Assembly (NCBI RefSeq): GCF_964340395.1
Contig: NC_135552.1
Span: forward strand, 21,511,181 to 21,575,180
DNA length: 64,000 nt
Origin: Glandiceps talaboti
Lineage: Eukaryota > Hemichordata > Enteropneusta > Spengelidae
Direction of reading: 5' to 3'
The notes under the pieces were generated by a model. That model had not been told where the DNA came from and did no database searches. It saw nothing but the letters and a program-made list of their open reading frames with translations. Positions 60,701 through 64,000 of this stretch are shown piece after piece. A program made the position numbers and the translations under genes. Within the stretch, counting starts at the first letter, position 1; the number at the start of each line of letters is the position of its first letter.

Positions 60701-63690
60701 AATGGCGATCAGAATACCCCTTCTGTGATAGTTTGATGAAATATGTACAGACATGACTAGGGAAAGAAAACAGATGTGCATGAAAGCCAAGAAGATAAAG
60801 AATTGATTTTATTCCTGTTTTAGATGTTTAAAACATGTTTAGGGTTGGCAGCTTAAACTAGTATTGGTCGAGTTATCACAAACATAAGTTTTTTAAATTT
60901 TGTCTTAGCGTCCTTAGAGTAGATCAAGAACATATTCTGTTTTTAGCTGTGACTATTTCTCTTACTAGTATTTGAAAGTTGGACAGTTTTCTTCTGAATT
61001 GTACAGAATATTTGAATACTGGTAAAACAGTAAATCTAAATCACAATTGGTAATCATGCTAGACATACATCAAAACATTTGTGTGGTAGTGTTTTTTATA
61101 TGAGATTTCAGTTGAGAATTTACTACTTGCCATTGGTAATATCACGACTATCAAATGACTTCAAGTTTTACGTGTTTTATCTAAATATCTTGTGTTAACA
61201 TAACAAGGACAAAATGAATCGTACCCTAAAAGTTCAAACTAAAGGATTACTTTAACAATATGTACAGTTTCTGAATTCAGGAGAAGATCTGTTGAGGAAA
61301 GTAAAGACGTAAACTCGATTGAAGTTTACTGGGGTCCTCTATGTAAACTCGATTGAAGTTTACTGGGGTCCTCTACCAAAACTATAGTAAATGGTGTGGA
61401 AAGCTATGAAACGTCCATATCAAAACTTTTCACAAGTTATCAAAATTCCAAACCTTACTAAATTGGTTTTAACCATGGGTTTTACTTCCATGGTAAAATG
61501 AGTGTCTGGCTCATAATGTCAGTTGAGATGAGCTATACATTATAATTTGATACTCAATACCCGATATAGAATATTGCTGCCTCGGCATATCATAAAAATA
61601 CGGAACATTCGATTTCTTGGTCGACACCATAACTTTCATTCCACACACTTCACATGCATTACTATATAGGCACATGTGGGAATTAATAAATCGACCTTCT
61701 TGTTCTATTTTGACCCTCTAGCATGTGGTAAAAAGCTATTGCAAGTACTGAGAATTGTTCTAACTGCATTGAACTGACAACAGCTGGTGTATGCGATGTA
61801 CATATCTCAATATTTTGAGAACTGATGAGGTATATATGAATACACTAATTAAATTAAATGTTTTGTGGCATTCTACTCACTCAGTATATTTTTATGAGCC
61901 CAGTCTAATAGAAAGATGTTCTTTTGACACATTTTGACATGGTTTATGTCTCCTCATAAATATGTTCTTTTTTTTGTGCATGACCTGAAATTTCATTAAT
62001 TATAAATGATACCAGCAATCTTCAATTATTGATAAGGCACAACTACTTTGTGGATATAAATTACTTGATCAAATCAGACTGCTGACATCAAGTAAAATGC
62101 AAGGATCACTTAACAACTTTCAAAAAAAAAATTTCAAGTCTTAAAATTTTGACAAGAGAATTAGTACATGAAAAAGAAACCTTTTTTTAGAAAAGGATAC
62201 ACCCTGAATAAACCAATATTTTCAAATAAATGGGTCAACTAAAGGTGACAATATATGTGAAATGGTCAAGCATTCCCAGTCCAGTAAATGAAATCTTAAT
62301 TTACTAATTAATTACTACAGGTGCAATGTATAATGGTTCAACGGATAAATATTTTTGTTGGTATTCTTCTGACCAAATAACTGGACAAAATATGGATCTT
62401 GCGGATTCAGGGTTGTAGGATGGAAATATCTGGTCCAGATGGACATATGACTTATGAGCCATGTGTTAACAATTATTTCGGATATGAATTAAATTATCAA
62501 GTTAATCGGCTGATTTTTTGGATGTCATCAGTTTGCTCCCATTACAACGTATAGGAAGTGTTAGCCCAGACAGAGTTGTGTTAGTGTTATTACCTCACCA
62601 TGCTCACTACTTATGCCAAGATAGTGGTGCAGGTATCGAAAATAGTAGCACCAACACATTCTCGTCACTCTCAGACCACTATTAAAGTGGCACAAGCTGA
62701 TAGAGTTTATGTATAATAAATTACGTTGTCAGATCATATGAGTTCAGTTAGTTGCAAGTGATGATTTAAGTATACATCTGTAAGTACAATACTTTGGGTA
62801 CTTTTTAATATGAAAAAAAAATTACACCCCCAAAAAACTCAGGGTCTACCCCTTTTATAGTACCATTGGGTCTAAAAAGATAACTGTTTGATTCCAGTTA
62901 ACCGACCCCCACCACCTTTCTTTTCACTGCCGACCATCAACTTTTTTTTTTTTTTTTTTTTAGATATATGAGAAAATAATAATAAAATCACAAAAATTGT
63001 AAAGTCTCACAAGAAATAGTGGAAGCAGAAACTGAAATCAACTTAACAAGACAAAATAAAACTGTTCTTCCAATCTGTGATGGATGTACATGCAGTGATA
63101 GGAAGAAATAAACAACACAGAGACCATTCTGAAAACAATGGAAAAGCTCAGTGAACTAGACACTCACACAGAAAAAAATATAATAAAATAAACTAAAAAA
63201 ACCTACCTACCCCACCTATTCTAAAATTGAGCTTAATCGGGCCATAAAAATTTTTTAATTAGGCTTTATAGAAAATAGTGGCCCAACCGAGGGGGGGGGG
63301 TGTCTAATAACTCTGAGGTTCACTAAATAAACAAACGGTACCAAAGAAAGCTTTGTACACAGACAGTTAAATCAATTAGTATATAAAAATAACTATTTTA
63401 TTTTACTTGTACTGCACAAAAAAATAATATTTCTTTTAAGAGACATACACACTTGTTATACAGACTGATTGATATTGATAGTGCCTGTGGTTTGTATATG
63501 ATTGATATACTTATAGGGATATGAAAATGGGGGTGATATTTTTTATCTAATGTAAGACGTACCGCTATCATTCCATTCTTTCTCGATCTGAGGGTAGCTC
63601 CGAACCATTGGTGGGATTTTTCATCGATGGCTTCGTACTCAGCACCTGGCAATGACTGTTTTCTTAATATCTCTTCCTGGGGCATGGCAC
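2947..63690 (-). CDS. Integrin alpha subunit (alphaV/alpha5/alpha8/PS2-like), partial gene, 13 internal exons
   Basis: Integrin alpha subunits pair with a beta subunit at the cell surface to bind matrix ligands and signal across the membrane. Joining 63690-63563, 58628-58505, 52984-52923, 49245-49197, 45063-44980, 40670-40582, 38835-38729, 35142-35040, 28400-28298, 22983-22886, 17452-17362, 9420-9375 and 3051-2947 gives 1189 nt, one open frame of 395 whole residues with a split codon at each end. It contains successive FG-GAP repeats (WFGA, YLGYSVAVG, YFGFSV, RFGSA, FGFSL), each followed by a VGAP-type strand, and four Ca2+ loops at residues 156-164, 209-217, 275-283 and 338-346. No I/A domain interrupts blades 2-3. 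Every intron is GT-AG. Family membership is strong; the exact orthology (alphaV/5/8 against PS2) is inference. Both ends of the gene lie outside the window. Confidence 0.96.
3052..9374 (-). other. Intron between exons 12 and 13
   Basis: 6323 bp. It holds a short (GATAT)n (3348-3364), (AAAC)n (3529-3559), a run of 13 Gs (5002-5014) and a weak duplicated block of about 75 bp (5775-5915). Apart from these it is AT-rich, apparently unique sequence with no exon seen. Confidence 0.7.
3529..3559. repeat. (AAAC)n microsatellite
   Basis: About seven units of ACAA/CAAA following three CAA units. Confidence 0.95.
9375..9420 (-). CDS. Integrin alpha exon 12: 46-bp exon closing blade 7
   Basis: 46 bp, residues 346-360 plus two bases. 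Acceptor ...tttgttttcAG, donor GTAAGT, phase 1 in and phase 2 out. It reads DLLIGSYESDQAVLL, matching DLIVGAFGVDRAILY of alphaV. The exon is very small and sits between introns of 7.9 and 6.3 kb. Its frame joins both neighbours exactly, which supports it despite the size. Confidence 0.93.
9650..9840. repeat. Three-unit repeat, about 75 bp
   Basis: AATATGGAGATTCATTCACC-like words with CCAGTGAAAGTTTGC and GGCAATAGGCC recur three times with moderate divergence. Confidence 0.75.
10570..12390. repeat. Tandem array, about 152-bp unit, about 11-12 copies
   Basis: The anchor TTTGTAAG (or TTTGTAAA) recurs near 10701, 10853, 11005, 11157, 11310, 11463, 11615, 11768, 11920, 12071, 12213 and 12364. Spacing is 151-153 bp except one of 142. 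Units share CTTCTGTACATAATATGATT, GAACTGCAACATAC, a T run and TATTTGGGATGGAATTCTTG. Central copies are nearly identical, while the first and last are clearly diverged, the pattern expected from unequal exchange. It lies wholly inside an intron. Confidence 0.95.
16105..16200. repeat. Short dispersed repeat (AAAGGAGAACATCATTCC), copy 1
   Basis: GGAGAACATCATTCCAGGAA, TTTCATAAACTTTGGGTTCT and TTCACATCAC are shared in order with 19934-20010. Confidence 0.78.
17362..17452 (-). CDS. Integrin alpha exon 11: blade 7 FG-GAP repeat with fourth Ca2+ loop
   Basis: 91 bp, residues 316-345 plus one base. Acceptor ...cttgattttAG, donor GTAAAT, phase 0 in and phase 1 out. It reads VIHASDIGHNLKTFGFSLSGG, then the loop DMDNNRYPD, matching DIDKNGYPD of alphaV. 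I chose the outer AG because the next AG, 16 nt further in, gives an early stop in the frame carried over from exon 10. Confidence 0.94.
18330..18432 (-). mobile_element. Possible tRNA-like repeat (weak)
   Basis: On the minus strand TGGCTGAGTGAT (A-box-like) and GGATTCAAATC (B-box-like) occur about 80 bp apart. No cloverleaf can be folded by eye, so this is not called as a tRNA gene. It may be the head of an old SINE. Confidence 0.3.
19080..19262 (+). mobile_element. SINE-like 3' part (diverged)
   Basis: TGTGCTCCCATGGGGGCC, later ATGGGTCCATGCCAGGAGTA, AAAGCACTTTAAGTACAG and AAGTGCTAAATAAACATT. Same order of tail words as the other copies, with more change. Confidence 0.7.
19679..19881. mobile_element. 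MITE-like family B, copy 2 (opposite orientation)
   Basis: Ends TGTAAACCTAG and CCAGGTTTACA. The text matches copy 3 read on the other strand (TCTTCAGCTAGTTCTCAAAG, TTACCAGACTGGTACATTGT, TTTAGTCACTA). It interrupts a duplicated block whose second copy (20199-20360) lacks it, which supports a real insertion. Confidence 0.88.
19934..20050. repeat. Short dispersed repeat, copy 2
   Basis: GGAGAACATCACTCCAGGAA, TTTCATAAACTATGGGTTCT and TTCACATCAC. It directly follows the first duplicated block. Confidence 0.78.
22670..22815 (+). mobile_element. SINE-like 3' part (truncated)
   Basis: ACTCCCTAGGGAGTTGAGG, then GTAGGTCCATACTAAGGGTA and AAAGCACTTTGAGCACAGTG followed by GGAAAGCG. It matches the tail of the copy at 55-410 but has no tRNA-like head. 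Confidence 0.78.
22886..22983 (-). CDS. Integrin alpha exon 10: blade 6 VGAPYGG strand
   Basis: 98 bp, residues 283-315; D283 is split with exon 9. Acceptor ...tttgtatatAG, donor GTATGT, phase 1 in and phase 0 out. DIAVGAPYGGKDGRG matches DIAIAAPYGGEDKKG of alphaV and continues VVYIYNGSPDG...PSQ. N303-G-S is a possible N-glycosylation sequon, although the proline after the serine would weaken it. Confidence 0.97.
26049..26233. mobile_element. MITE-like family B, copy 3
   Basis: Ends TGTAAAGTTGG and CTAGGTTTACA, with AGTAGTGACTAAAAAT, GAGTCTGGTAATTAGTAAAA and CTTTCAGAACTAACTGAAGA inside. Same orientation as copy 1, about 185 bp. Confidence 0.82.
27058..27525. repeat. Dispersed repeat of about 450 bp, copy 1
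   Basis: Shares with 57590-58035, in order: AGCTGC-CTAGC-CAACT, GGGTATTTG, TTGCAGTGTTCTCTGCAGT, CACAAGCA, TGCAAATAT, AGTACCCACACTGGCACT, ACTGCACT-CAG-ACAA, AGTATGT and TGGTACATA. It contains a hairpin formed by GTGTTTGCAGTG and CACTGCAAACAC. It is probably non-autonomous; the class is unknown. Confidence 0.78.
28080..28180. repeat. Fragment of the same dispersed repeat
   Basis: ATGACTGTTTGCAGTGTTTT and AGTGGCTGTAACTTTCATGA match the central part of the 450-bp repeat. It lies about 120 bp from exon 9, on its downstream side in the gene. Confidence 0.6.
28298..28400 (-). CDS. Integrin alpha exon 9: blade 6 FG-GAP repeat
   Basis: 103 bp, residues 249-282 plus one base. Acceptor ...ttgtctacacAG, donor GTAAAA, phase 0 in and phase 1 out. 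ARFGSAI is shared with alphaV. The Ca2+ loop DVDHDKYKD starts at residue 275, and its last aspartate (D283) is completed by exon 10. The open frame runs past both ends of the exon by chance, so 28083-28418 should not be taken as a separate gene. Confidence 0.96.
28651..28780. repeat. Dispersed repeat (GATTTCTTGG...), copy 1
   Basis: GATTTCTTGGTTGACA at the start and AATCGACCTTCTTGTTCTAT then TTTGACTTTCTAGCAT at the end, about 90 bp apart. Shared with 61606-61735. It borders the inverted repeat at 28791. Confidence 0.75.
28791..29130. mobile_element. 340-bp inverted repeat (foldback element)
   Basis: Both ends read TTACAGCTAAAACAGG (plus strand left, minus strand right, with one change). The match continues inward through GCCAGAA, ACATA, TTTACT, AGATAA and TACTGAACA, giving arms of about 150 bp around a spacer of about 45 bp. 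There is no coding capacity. The gene's pre-mRNA would fold here into a long imperfect hairpin. The mobile origin is inferred from structure only. Confidence 0.88.
31684..32129. mobile_element. MITE-like family A, copy 1
   Basis: The left end GGCAAAATAAAAAA, then GTTTCTGATGACATG, pairs in inverted orientation with AGAGAAACACATAATT and TTTATTTTGCCTTA at the right. Shared with the other copies are ATAGGTAGGTCAG near the left end and TTTAGGGTTGG with GCTTAAACTAGGGTC near the right. The interior differs from copies 2 and 3 and may carry an insertion. Confidence 0.75.
32345..33215. repeat. Diverged tandem array, 145-205-bp units, about 5 copies
   Basis: GTCAATTTCATCA or close variants recur near 32474, 32620, 32771, 32970 and 33175. 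Units also share ATCACAGAGCTTAT, ACAGAAGGCAA and ACTGGTAAGTAAT. The copies are old and uneven in length. Confidence 0.75.
35040..35142 (-). CDS. Integrin alpha exon 8: blade 5 outer strands (VGAPFF)
   Basis: 103 bp, residues 214-248. Acceptor ...attcctttgcAG, donor GTGAGT, phase 2 in and phase 0 out. It reads RDDIIVGAPFFTDRT, then WEAGRVYIYYQDSN. This closes the second Ca2+ loop and matches the IGAPLFMDR...EVGQV segment of alphaV and alpha5. Confidence 0.97.
35460..35869. mobile_element. MITE-like family A, copy 2
   Basis: Terminal inverted repeats: AGGCAAAACAAATAATTG then TGTGTTTC at the left, and GAAACACACAATTT then TTATTTCGCCT at the right. Inside are AACATGGCCTCAGAAAATAG and GGCTTAAACTAAGGTCGGTC. 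An internal block of about 125 bp (CCCTTCTNTGATGGTTTGAT to AAAGACAAAAAA) is duplicated in this copy only. Confidence 0.88.
36604..36870. repeat. Two-unit repeat, about 150 bp
   Basis: Both units carry TTCAAGCTAGGGGATTA, CCCCCTAA, ATCACCAAC then GGGCAAGAATAT, GGAATGAC and CTGAAGATACATAC in the same order. Confidence 0.85.
38729..38835 (-). CDS. Integrin alpha exon 7: blade 5 FG-GAP repeat
   Basis: 107 bp, residues 179-213 plus two bases. Acceptor ...tattcttgcAG, donor GTAAGT, phase 0 in and phase 2 out. GEQLGAYFGFSV aligns with GEQMAAYFGFSV of alphaV. The Ca2+ loop DVNGDGRDD begins here at residue 209 and finishes in exon 8, with the intron inside the codon for G214. C206 (SVCAED) lies where alphaV has a non-Cys residue. 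Confidence 0.97.
38836..40581 (-). other. Intron between exons 6 and 7
   Basis: 1746 bp, the shortest intron. About 38935-39330 is a degraded array of three to four units sharing AACCACNAATAA and AGCTGACAGTG. The rest is AT-rich without recognisable features. Confidence 0.7.
38935..39330. repeat. Degraded tandem repeat, 3-4 units
   Basis: Units share AAACCAC with AATAA, a TGACAGTG word, TATACTGTGTAA and a TTGTA or TTGCACATTTTACTG ending. Spacing is irregular, near 100-130 bp. Confidence 0.65.
40582..40670 (-). CDS. Integrin alpha exon 6: blade 4 with first Ca2+ loop
   Basis: 89 bp, residues 149-178; the first glycine is split with exon 5. Acceptor ...atctgactAG, donor GTAAGT, phase 1 in and phase 0 out. 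YSVAVGDF is shared word for word with alphaV and is followed by the Ca2+ loop DFTNDKSED (residues 156-164), then YIAGAPR. This is the only one of the four Ca2+ loops not cut by an intron. Confidence 0.96.
42494..44008. mobile_element. Widely spaced inverted repeat, arms about 127-139 bp
   Basis: The left arm 42494-42620 and right arm 43870-44008 are inverted copies. Both carry GATTTCCAGCTTG, ATCTGTATTACTTCTTGTAC, TTTACATTCT, CTAATGGGTTGGATGAAACA and TGTAAAGAAGGAA. The 1.25-kb interior has no open frame of note. It could be a non-autonomous TIR element or two separate copies of one repeat in opposite orientation. Confidence 0.8.
44163..44354. mobile_element. 192-bp near-perfect palindrome
   Basis: AACACATATTGCCTGGCC at the left is mirrored by its exact complement at 44337-44354. 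The arms continue through GCACCCGTT and CTGTGAGTTACCAGAATCAC to a short centre at about 44238-44265. It is much richer in GC than its surroundings. Its compactness suggests a short foldback MITE. Confidence 0.92.
44355..44562. mobile_element. Second inverted-repeat element abutting the palindrome
   Basis: TTATAATATACCT at 44355-44367 is matched in inverted orientation by AGGTATATTATAATA at 44548-44562, with GCTGTG/CACAGC next to each end. The interior has several CG dinucleotides and an internal small palindrome, CTATTTCCCTAGAGAAATAG. It may be a separate element or the outer part of one composite. Confidence 0.65.
44980..45063 (-). CDS. Integrin alpha exon 5: cap loop and DDSxYLG, start of blade 4
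   Basis: 84 bp, residues 121-148 plus one base. Acceptor ...atcatctgcAG, donor GTGAGT, phase 1 in and out. GQVYV continues from exon 4, and the exon ends STDDSNYL, matching FDDSYLG of alphaV. D143 corresponds to alphaV D218, a contact for the ligand arginine. The stretch between GQ and DDS is about 15 residues shorter than in alphaV, and there is one extra residue (N146) before YLG. Confidence 0.95.
   Translation of the reverse strand, partial: ARYMFRVQPPFKRWLLRRDHPQMTAIT
45275..45530. mobile_element. SINE/LINE-tail-like segment
   Basis: ACTCCCTGGGGAGTGCAAAG resembles the start of the SINE tail. It is followed by CCTACCAGGTACTCATTTCT, CAGCTTGGATGAACAAGACA and ACCTTGCACAGGGAT, which resemble the CCAGGTACCCATT...CTTGC-CAAGG module common in animal repeats. 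Family assignment is uncertain. Confidence 0.5.
48741..48785. repeat. (CAA)n microsatellite
   Basis: About fifteen CAA units between a C8-A8 stretch and a long A-rich tract up to 48855. Open frames here read as polyasparagine or polyglutamine and are not genes. Confidence 0.97.
49197..49245 (-). CDS. Integrin alpha exon 4: short blade 3 exon (GVYWQG)
   Basis: 49 bp, residues 105-120 plus one base. Acceptor ...acccttacAG, donor GTAAGG, phase 0 in and phase 1 out. It reads DKKHLVMGAVGGVYWQ, aligned with the GGPGSFYWQGQ strand of alphaV; Y118 corresponds to alphaV Tyr178. The acceptor and first bases of this exon are tandemly repeated just upstream (see the array at 49238-49475), which offers three decoy 3' splice sites. 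Only the site used here keeps the frame open. Confidence 0.94.
49238..49475 (-). repeat. Short tandem array that duplicates the exon 4 splice acceptor
   Basis: On the plus strand TTGTCCTGTAAGGGTAAAA occurs four times, with exon-side borders at 49245 (the real exon 4 start), 49314, 49367 and 49418, followed by a partial unit. Spacings are 69, 53 and 51 bp. On the gene strand each unit reads TTTTACCCTTACAG then GACAAG, a plausible 3' splice site. The three upstream copies continue GACAAGTTTAGCCAGTGA, which in the frame from exon 3 gives five codons and a stop. Confidence 0.9.
49246..52922 (-). other. Intron between exons 3 and 4
   Basis: 3677 bp. Its 3' end on the gene strand is the acceptor array (49238-49475). 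It also holds an array with the anchor CCTCCTATAGCTA (49855-50420), a duplicated block of about 60 bp around ACATACATGTATTA (51385-51485) and a two-unit repeat of about 190 bp with (AAAC)n cores (52344-52365 and 52577-52600). The stretch 50450-51340 shows nothing that I recognise. Confidence 0.75.
49855..50420. repeat. Irregular tandem array with CCTCCTATAGCTA anchor
   Basis: The anchor occurs near 49861, 50061, 50208 and 50342. It is followed by ATGTCAATGCCC, GTGGGTGCTTCCAAGCACCA and, in most units, TTGAATGCTAATCATAGATG. Unit lengths of about 200, 147 and 134 bp show repeated internal loss. Confidence 0.85.
52923..52984 (-). CDS. Integrin alpha exon 3: blade 3 FCQAGFS strand
   Basis: 62 bp, residues 84-104; residue 84 (Tyr) is split with exon 2. 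Acceptor ...cacttccacacAG, donor GTAAGT, leaves in phase 0. FCQAGFSAEIT aligns with FCQGGFSIDFT of alphaV. The segment before it, EWGISRVR, replaces the GQG-containing loop of alphaV, so the acidic residue that contacts the RGD arginine in alphaV (D150 by my count) is a serine here (S89). The exon is short, but its phase, splice sites and motif all agree. Confidence 0.94.
53975..54300. repeat. Three-unit tandem repeat, about 120-130 bp
   Basis: AAAACAGCAGTA occurs three times, each after TGGTATTTTG or TGACATTTCG and each followed by a TTTTGCAAA or TTTTGGAAA word and CTATTTTCAG or TTATTTTCAG. Confidence 0.8.
55440..56280. repeat. Diverged tandem array, about 170-bp unit, 5 copies
   Basis: CCTCACAAAGC or close variants recur near 55459, 55634, 55797, 55963 and 56126. 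They are followed by GCTTCTTT-like words, GCCTAT, CCCC-rich text with ACACAAAT, and CTACTCCAGCATTCAAAAT. The open frame at 55886-56272 lies in these units and is not a gene. Confidence 0.8.
56458..56890. repeat. 55-bp minisatellite, about 8 copies
   Basis: GGGCTGAACA recurs at 56458, 56510, 56571, 56626, 56681 (as GGGTTGAACA), 56736, 56791 and 56846. The last five spacings are exactly 55 bp, while the first two units are 52 and 61 bp and more diverged. Units share TCTAACAGTGTACTGCCAGG and TTTAGAAGCCTGATA. Confidence 0.95.
57590..58035. repeat. Dispersed repeat of about 450 bp, copy 2
   Basis: Collinear with 27058-27525 over its whole length, in the same orientation (AGTACCCACACTGGCACT is identical). 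Frames at 57514-57837 lie inside it. Confidence 0.78.
58505..58628 (-). CDS. Integrin alpha exon 2: blade 2 to blade 3 connection
   Basis: 124 bp, residues 43-83. Acceptor ...tctctccaccAG, donor GTAAGT, phase 0 in and phase 1 out. It starts ACAPCRY, matching the ACAP strand of blade 2, and later has GACY and YSPCKT. By family pattern C44-C65 and C81-C94 (the latter in exon 3) should be disulphides. C47 in APCRY has no obvious partner in alphaV, which has a non-Cys residue there. A second AG lies 17 nt inside the exon, but using it would shift the frame. Confidence 0.95.
59311..59662. mobile_element. 352-bp element with AGGGTTCGAAATAA ends and ACTTGTCC motifs
   Basis: Left end AGGGTTCGAAATAA, right end TTATTTTGAACCCT (inverted). 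Inside, ACTTGTCC occurs at several places and its complement GGACAAGT at others, so nested inverted motifs are present. Similar AGGGTTCGAAAT-ended repeats are familiar from many aquatic animal genomes, but I cannot name this family. The frame at 59132-59449 overlaps it and is not a gene. Confidence 0.78.
60435..60530. repeat. Triplicated short repeat (GTACTTAGTACATTCACATA)
   Basis: TACATTCACAT is found three times, with ATAGTGACC in the first two and TTAAGTGGC in the last. Units are about 34-40 bp. Confidence 0.85.
60569..60905. mobile_element. MITE-like family A, copy 3
   Basis: Left end AGGCAAACAAATTC then GTGTGTTTCCAATAACATGG; right end TTATCACAAACATAAG then AAATTTTGTCTTA. It shares CCCCTTCTGTGATAGTTTGA and TTTAGGGTTGGCAGCTTAAA with the family. 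A TA next to both ends fits a TA target duplication, but this is not proven. Confidence 0.8.
61309..61376. repeat. Perfect 34-bp tandem duplication
   Basis: GTAAACTCGATTGAAGTTTA followed by CTGGGGTCCTCTA occurs twice, with starts at 61309 and 61343. The identity of the copies points to a recent duplication. Confidence 0.95.
61606..61735. repeat. Dispersed repeat (GATTTCTTGG...), copy 2
   Basis: GATTTCTTGGTCGACA and AATCGACCTTCTTGTTCTAT then TTTGACCCTCTAGCAT, same order and spacing as copy 1. Confidence 0.75.
63563..63690 (-). CDS. Integrin alpha exon 1 (of window): end of blade 1, start of blade 2
   Basis: 128 bp, residues 1-42 of the partial protein. The exon follows a ...tatctttcAG acceptor and ends at donor GTACGT. 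It enters with two bases (GT) of a split codon and leaves in phase 0. Residues 24-35 read KSHQWFGATLRS, almost the same as the KSHQWFGA segment that opens blade 2 in vertebrate alphaV. That match fixes both family and frame. The preceding exon, with the signal peptide and the first FG-GAP repeat, must lie beyond 64000; nothing in 63691-64000 looks coding. Confidence 0.96.
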
Positions 63691-64000
63691 CTGAAAGATA
63701 GTATAAGAATTTCATGACTGAGAAACGTGATCGTGAATTGCTGACTTTGACTTGAGCAAAAGTCAGTGTTCGCACGACGATTAGCGTATATTCAACAGCA
63801 AGTGTGAATTAACAATTGATTAAAATCTACTTTGACAAAACTAGATTAAATAGATTACTTTGAAATGTTCATAATTTACATAACAAACGAAACGTGAACT
63901 CCCTGCACCAGCATTGTTCTTCCATAGACAATAGAGAGAGATTACTTTAAATATGGCCGCTCATGTTATATGCAAATTAGCTGTGAGTGTACCACGTGAC
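63691..64000 (-). other. Intron upstream of exon 1 (partial)
   Basis: AT-rich sequence with no coding segment, splice pair or repeat that I can recognise. It follows the gene upstream and should lead to the exon for blade 1. Confidence 0.7.

Larger units (their letters stand above)
58629..63562 (-). other. Intron between exons 1 and 2
   Basis: 4934 bp. It holds the ACTTGTCC-rich element (59311-59662), a third copy of MITE family A (60569-60905), a triple repeat of about 34-40 bp (60435-60530), a 34-bp perfect duplication (61309-61376), the second copy of a dispersed repeat (61606-61735), a long T run (62940-62962) and a possible diverged inverted relative of family A (about 62880-63240). A run of ten Gs sits near 63291. 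No exon was found. Confidence 0.75.

Noticed and set aside
63691-64000. Promoter or first exon of the integrin gene
   Set aside because: Exon 1 of the window starts with a split codon after a clear acceptor, so more coding exons lie upstream. No signal peptide is visible here.

Overview
The window is animal (metazoan) nuclear DNA. It is AT-rich by eye, carries one long, widely spaced, spliced gene on the minus strand, and is otherwise introns full of small repeats. No bacterial-style gene, operon, CRISPR array or rRNA is present. The mix of tRNA-derived SINE-like copies, small inverted-repeat (MITE-like) elements and many tandem arrays, with introns of 1.7-7.9 kb, suggests a marine invertebrate. 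I cannot name the species or phylum from sequence alone.

The gene is an integrin alpha subunit of the kind without an inserted I/A domain, closest in pattern to the vertebrate alphaV/alpha5/alpha8 and insect PS2 group. Thirteen internal exons can be read from 63690 down to 2947. They join in one open frame of 395 complete residues, and every intron has GT-AG borders with matching phases. The exons cover the end of beta-propeller blade 1 or start of blade 2 (exon 1), blades 2-3 (exons 2-4), blade 4 (exons 5-6), blade 5 (exons 7-8), blade 6 (exons 9-10), blade 7 (exons 11-12) and the start of the thigh domain (exon 13). Four Ca2+-binding DxDxD-type loops are intact. The signal peptide and first blade lie beyond 64000. 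The rest of the thigh, the calf domains, the membrane span and the tail lie before position 1. Exon numbers are local to this window.

The introns hold: a 152-bp tandem array (about 10570-12390); a 55-bp array (56458-56890); looser arrays near 32.3-33.2, 38.9-39.3, 49.8-50.4 and 55.4-56.3 kb; three long inverted repeats (28791-29130, 42494-44008, 44163-44354) with a fourth abutting the last (44355-44562); two three-copy MITE-like families; a 352-bp element ending in AGGGTTCGAAATAA; SINE-like copies; and a roughly 450-bp dispersed repeat. The most notable structure touching the gene is a short tandem array that copies the 3' splice site of exon 4 three more times upstream. Each extra acceptor opens into the same five codons and a stop.

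I found no second protein-coding gene and no evidence of a new multi-gene system. The many short open frames are chance frames in introns or repeats.
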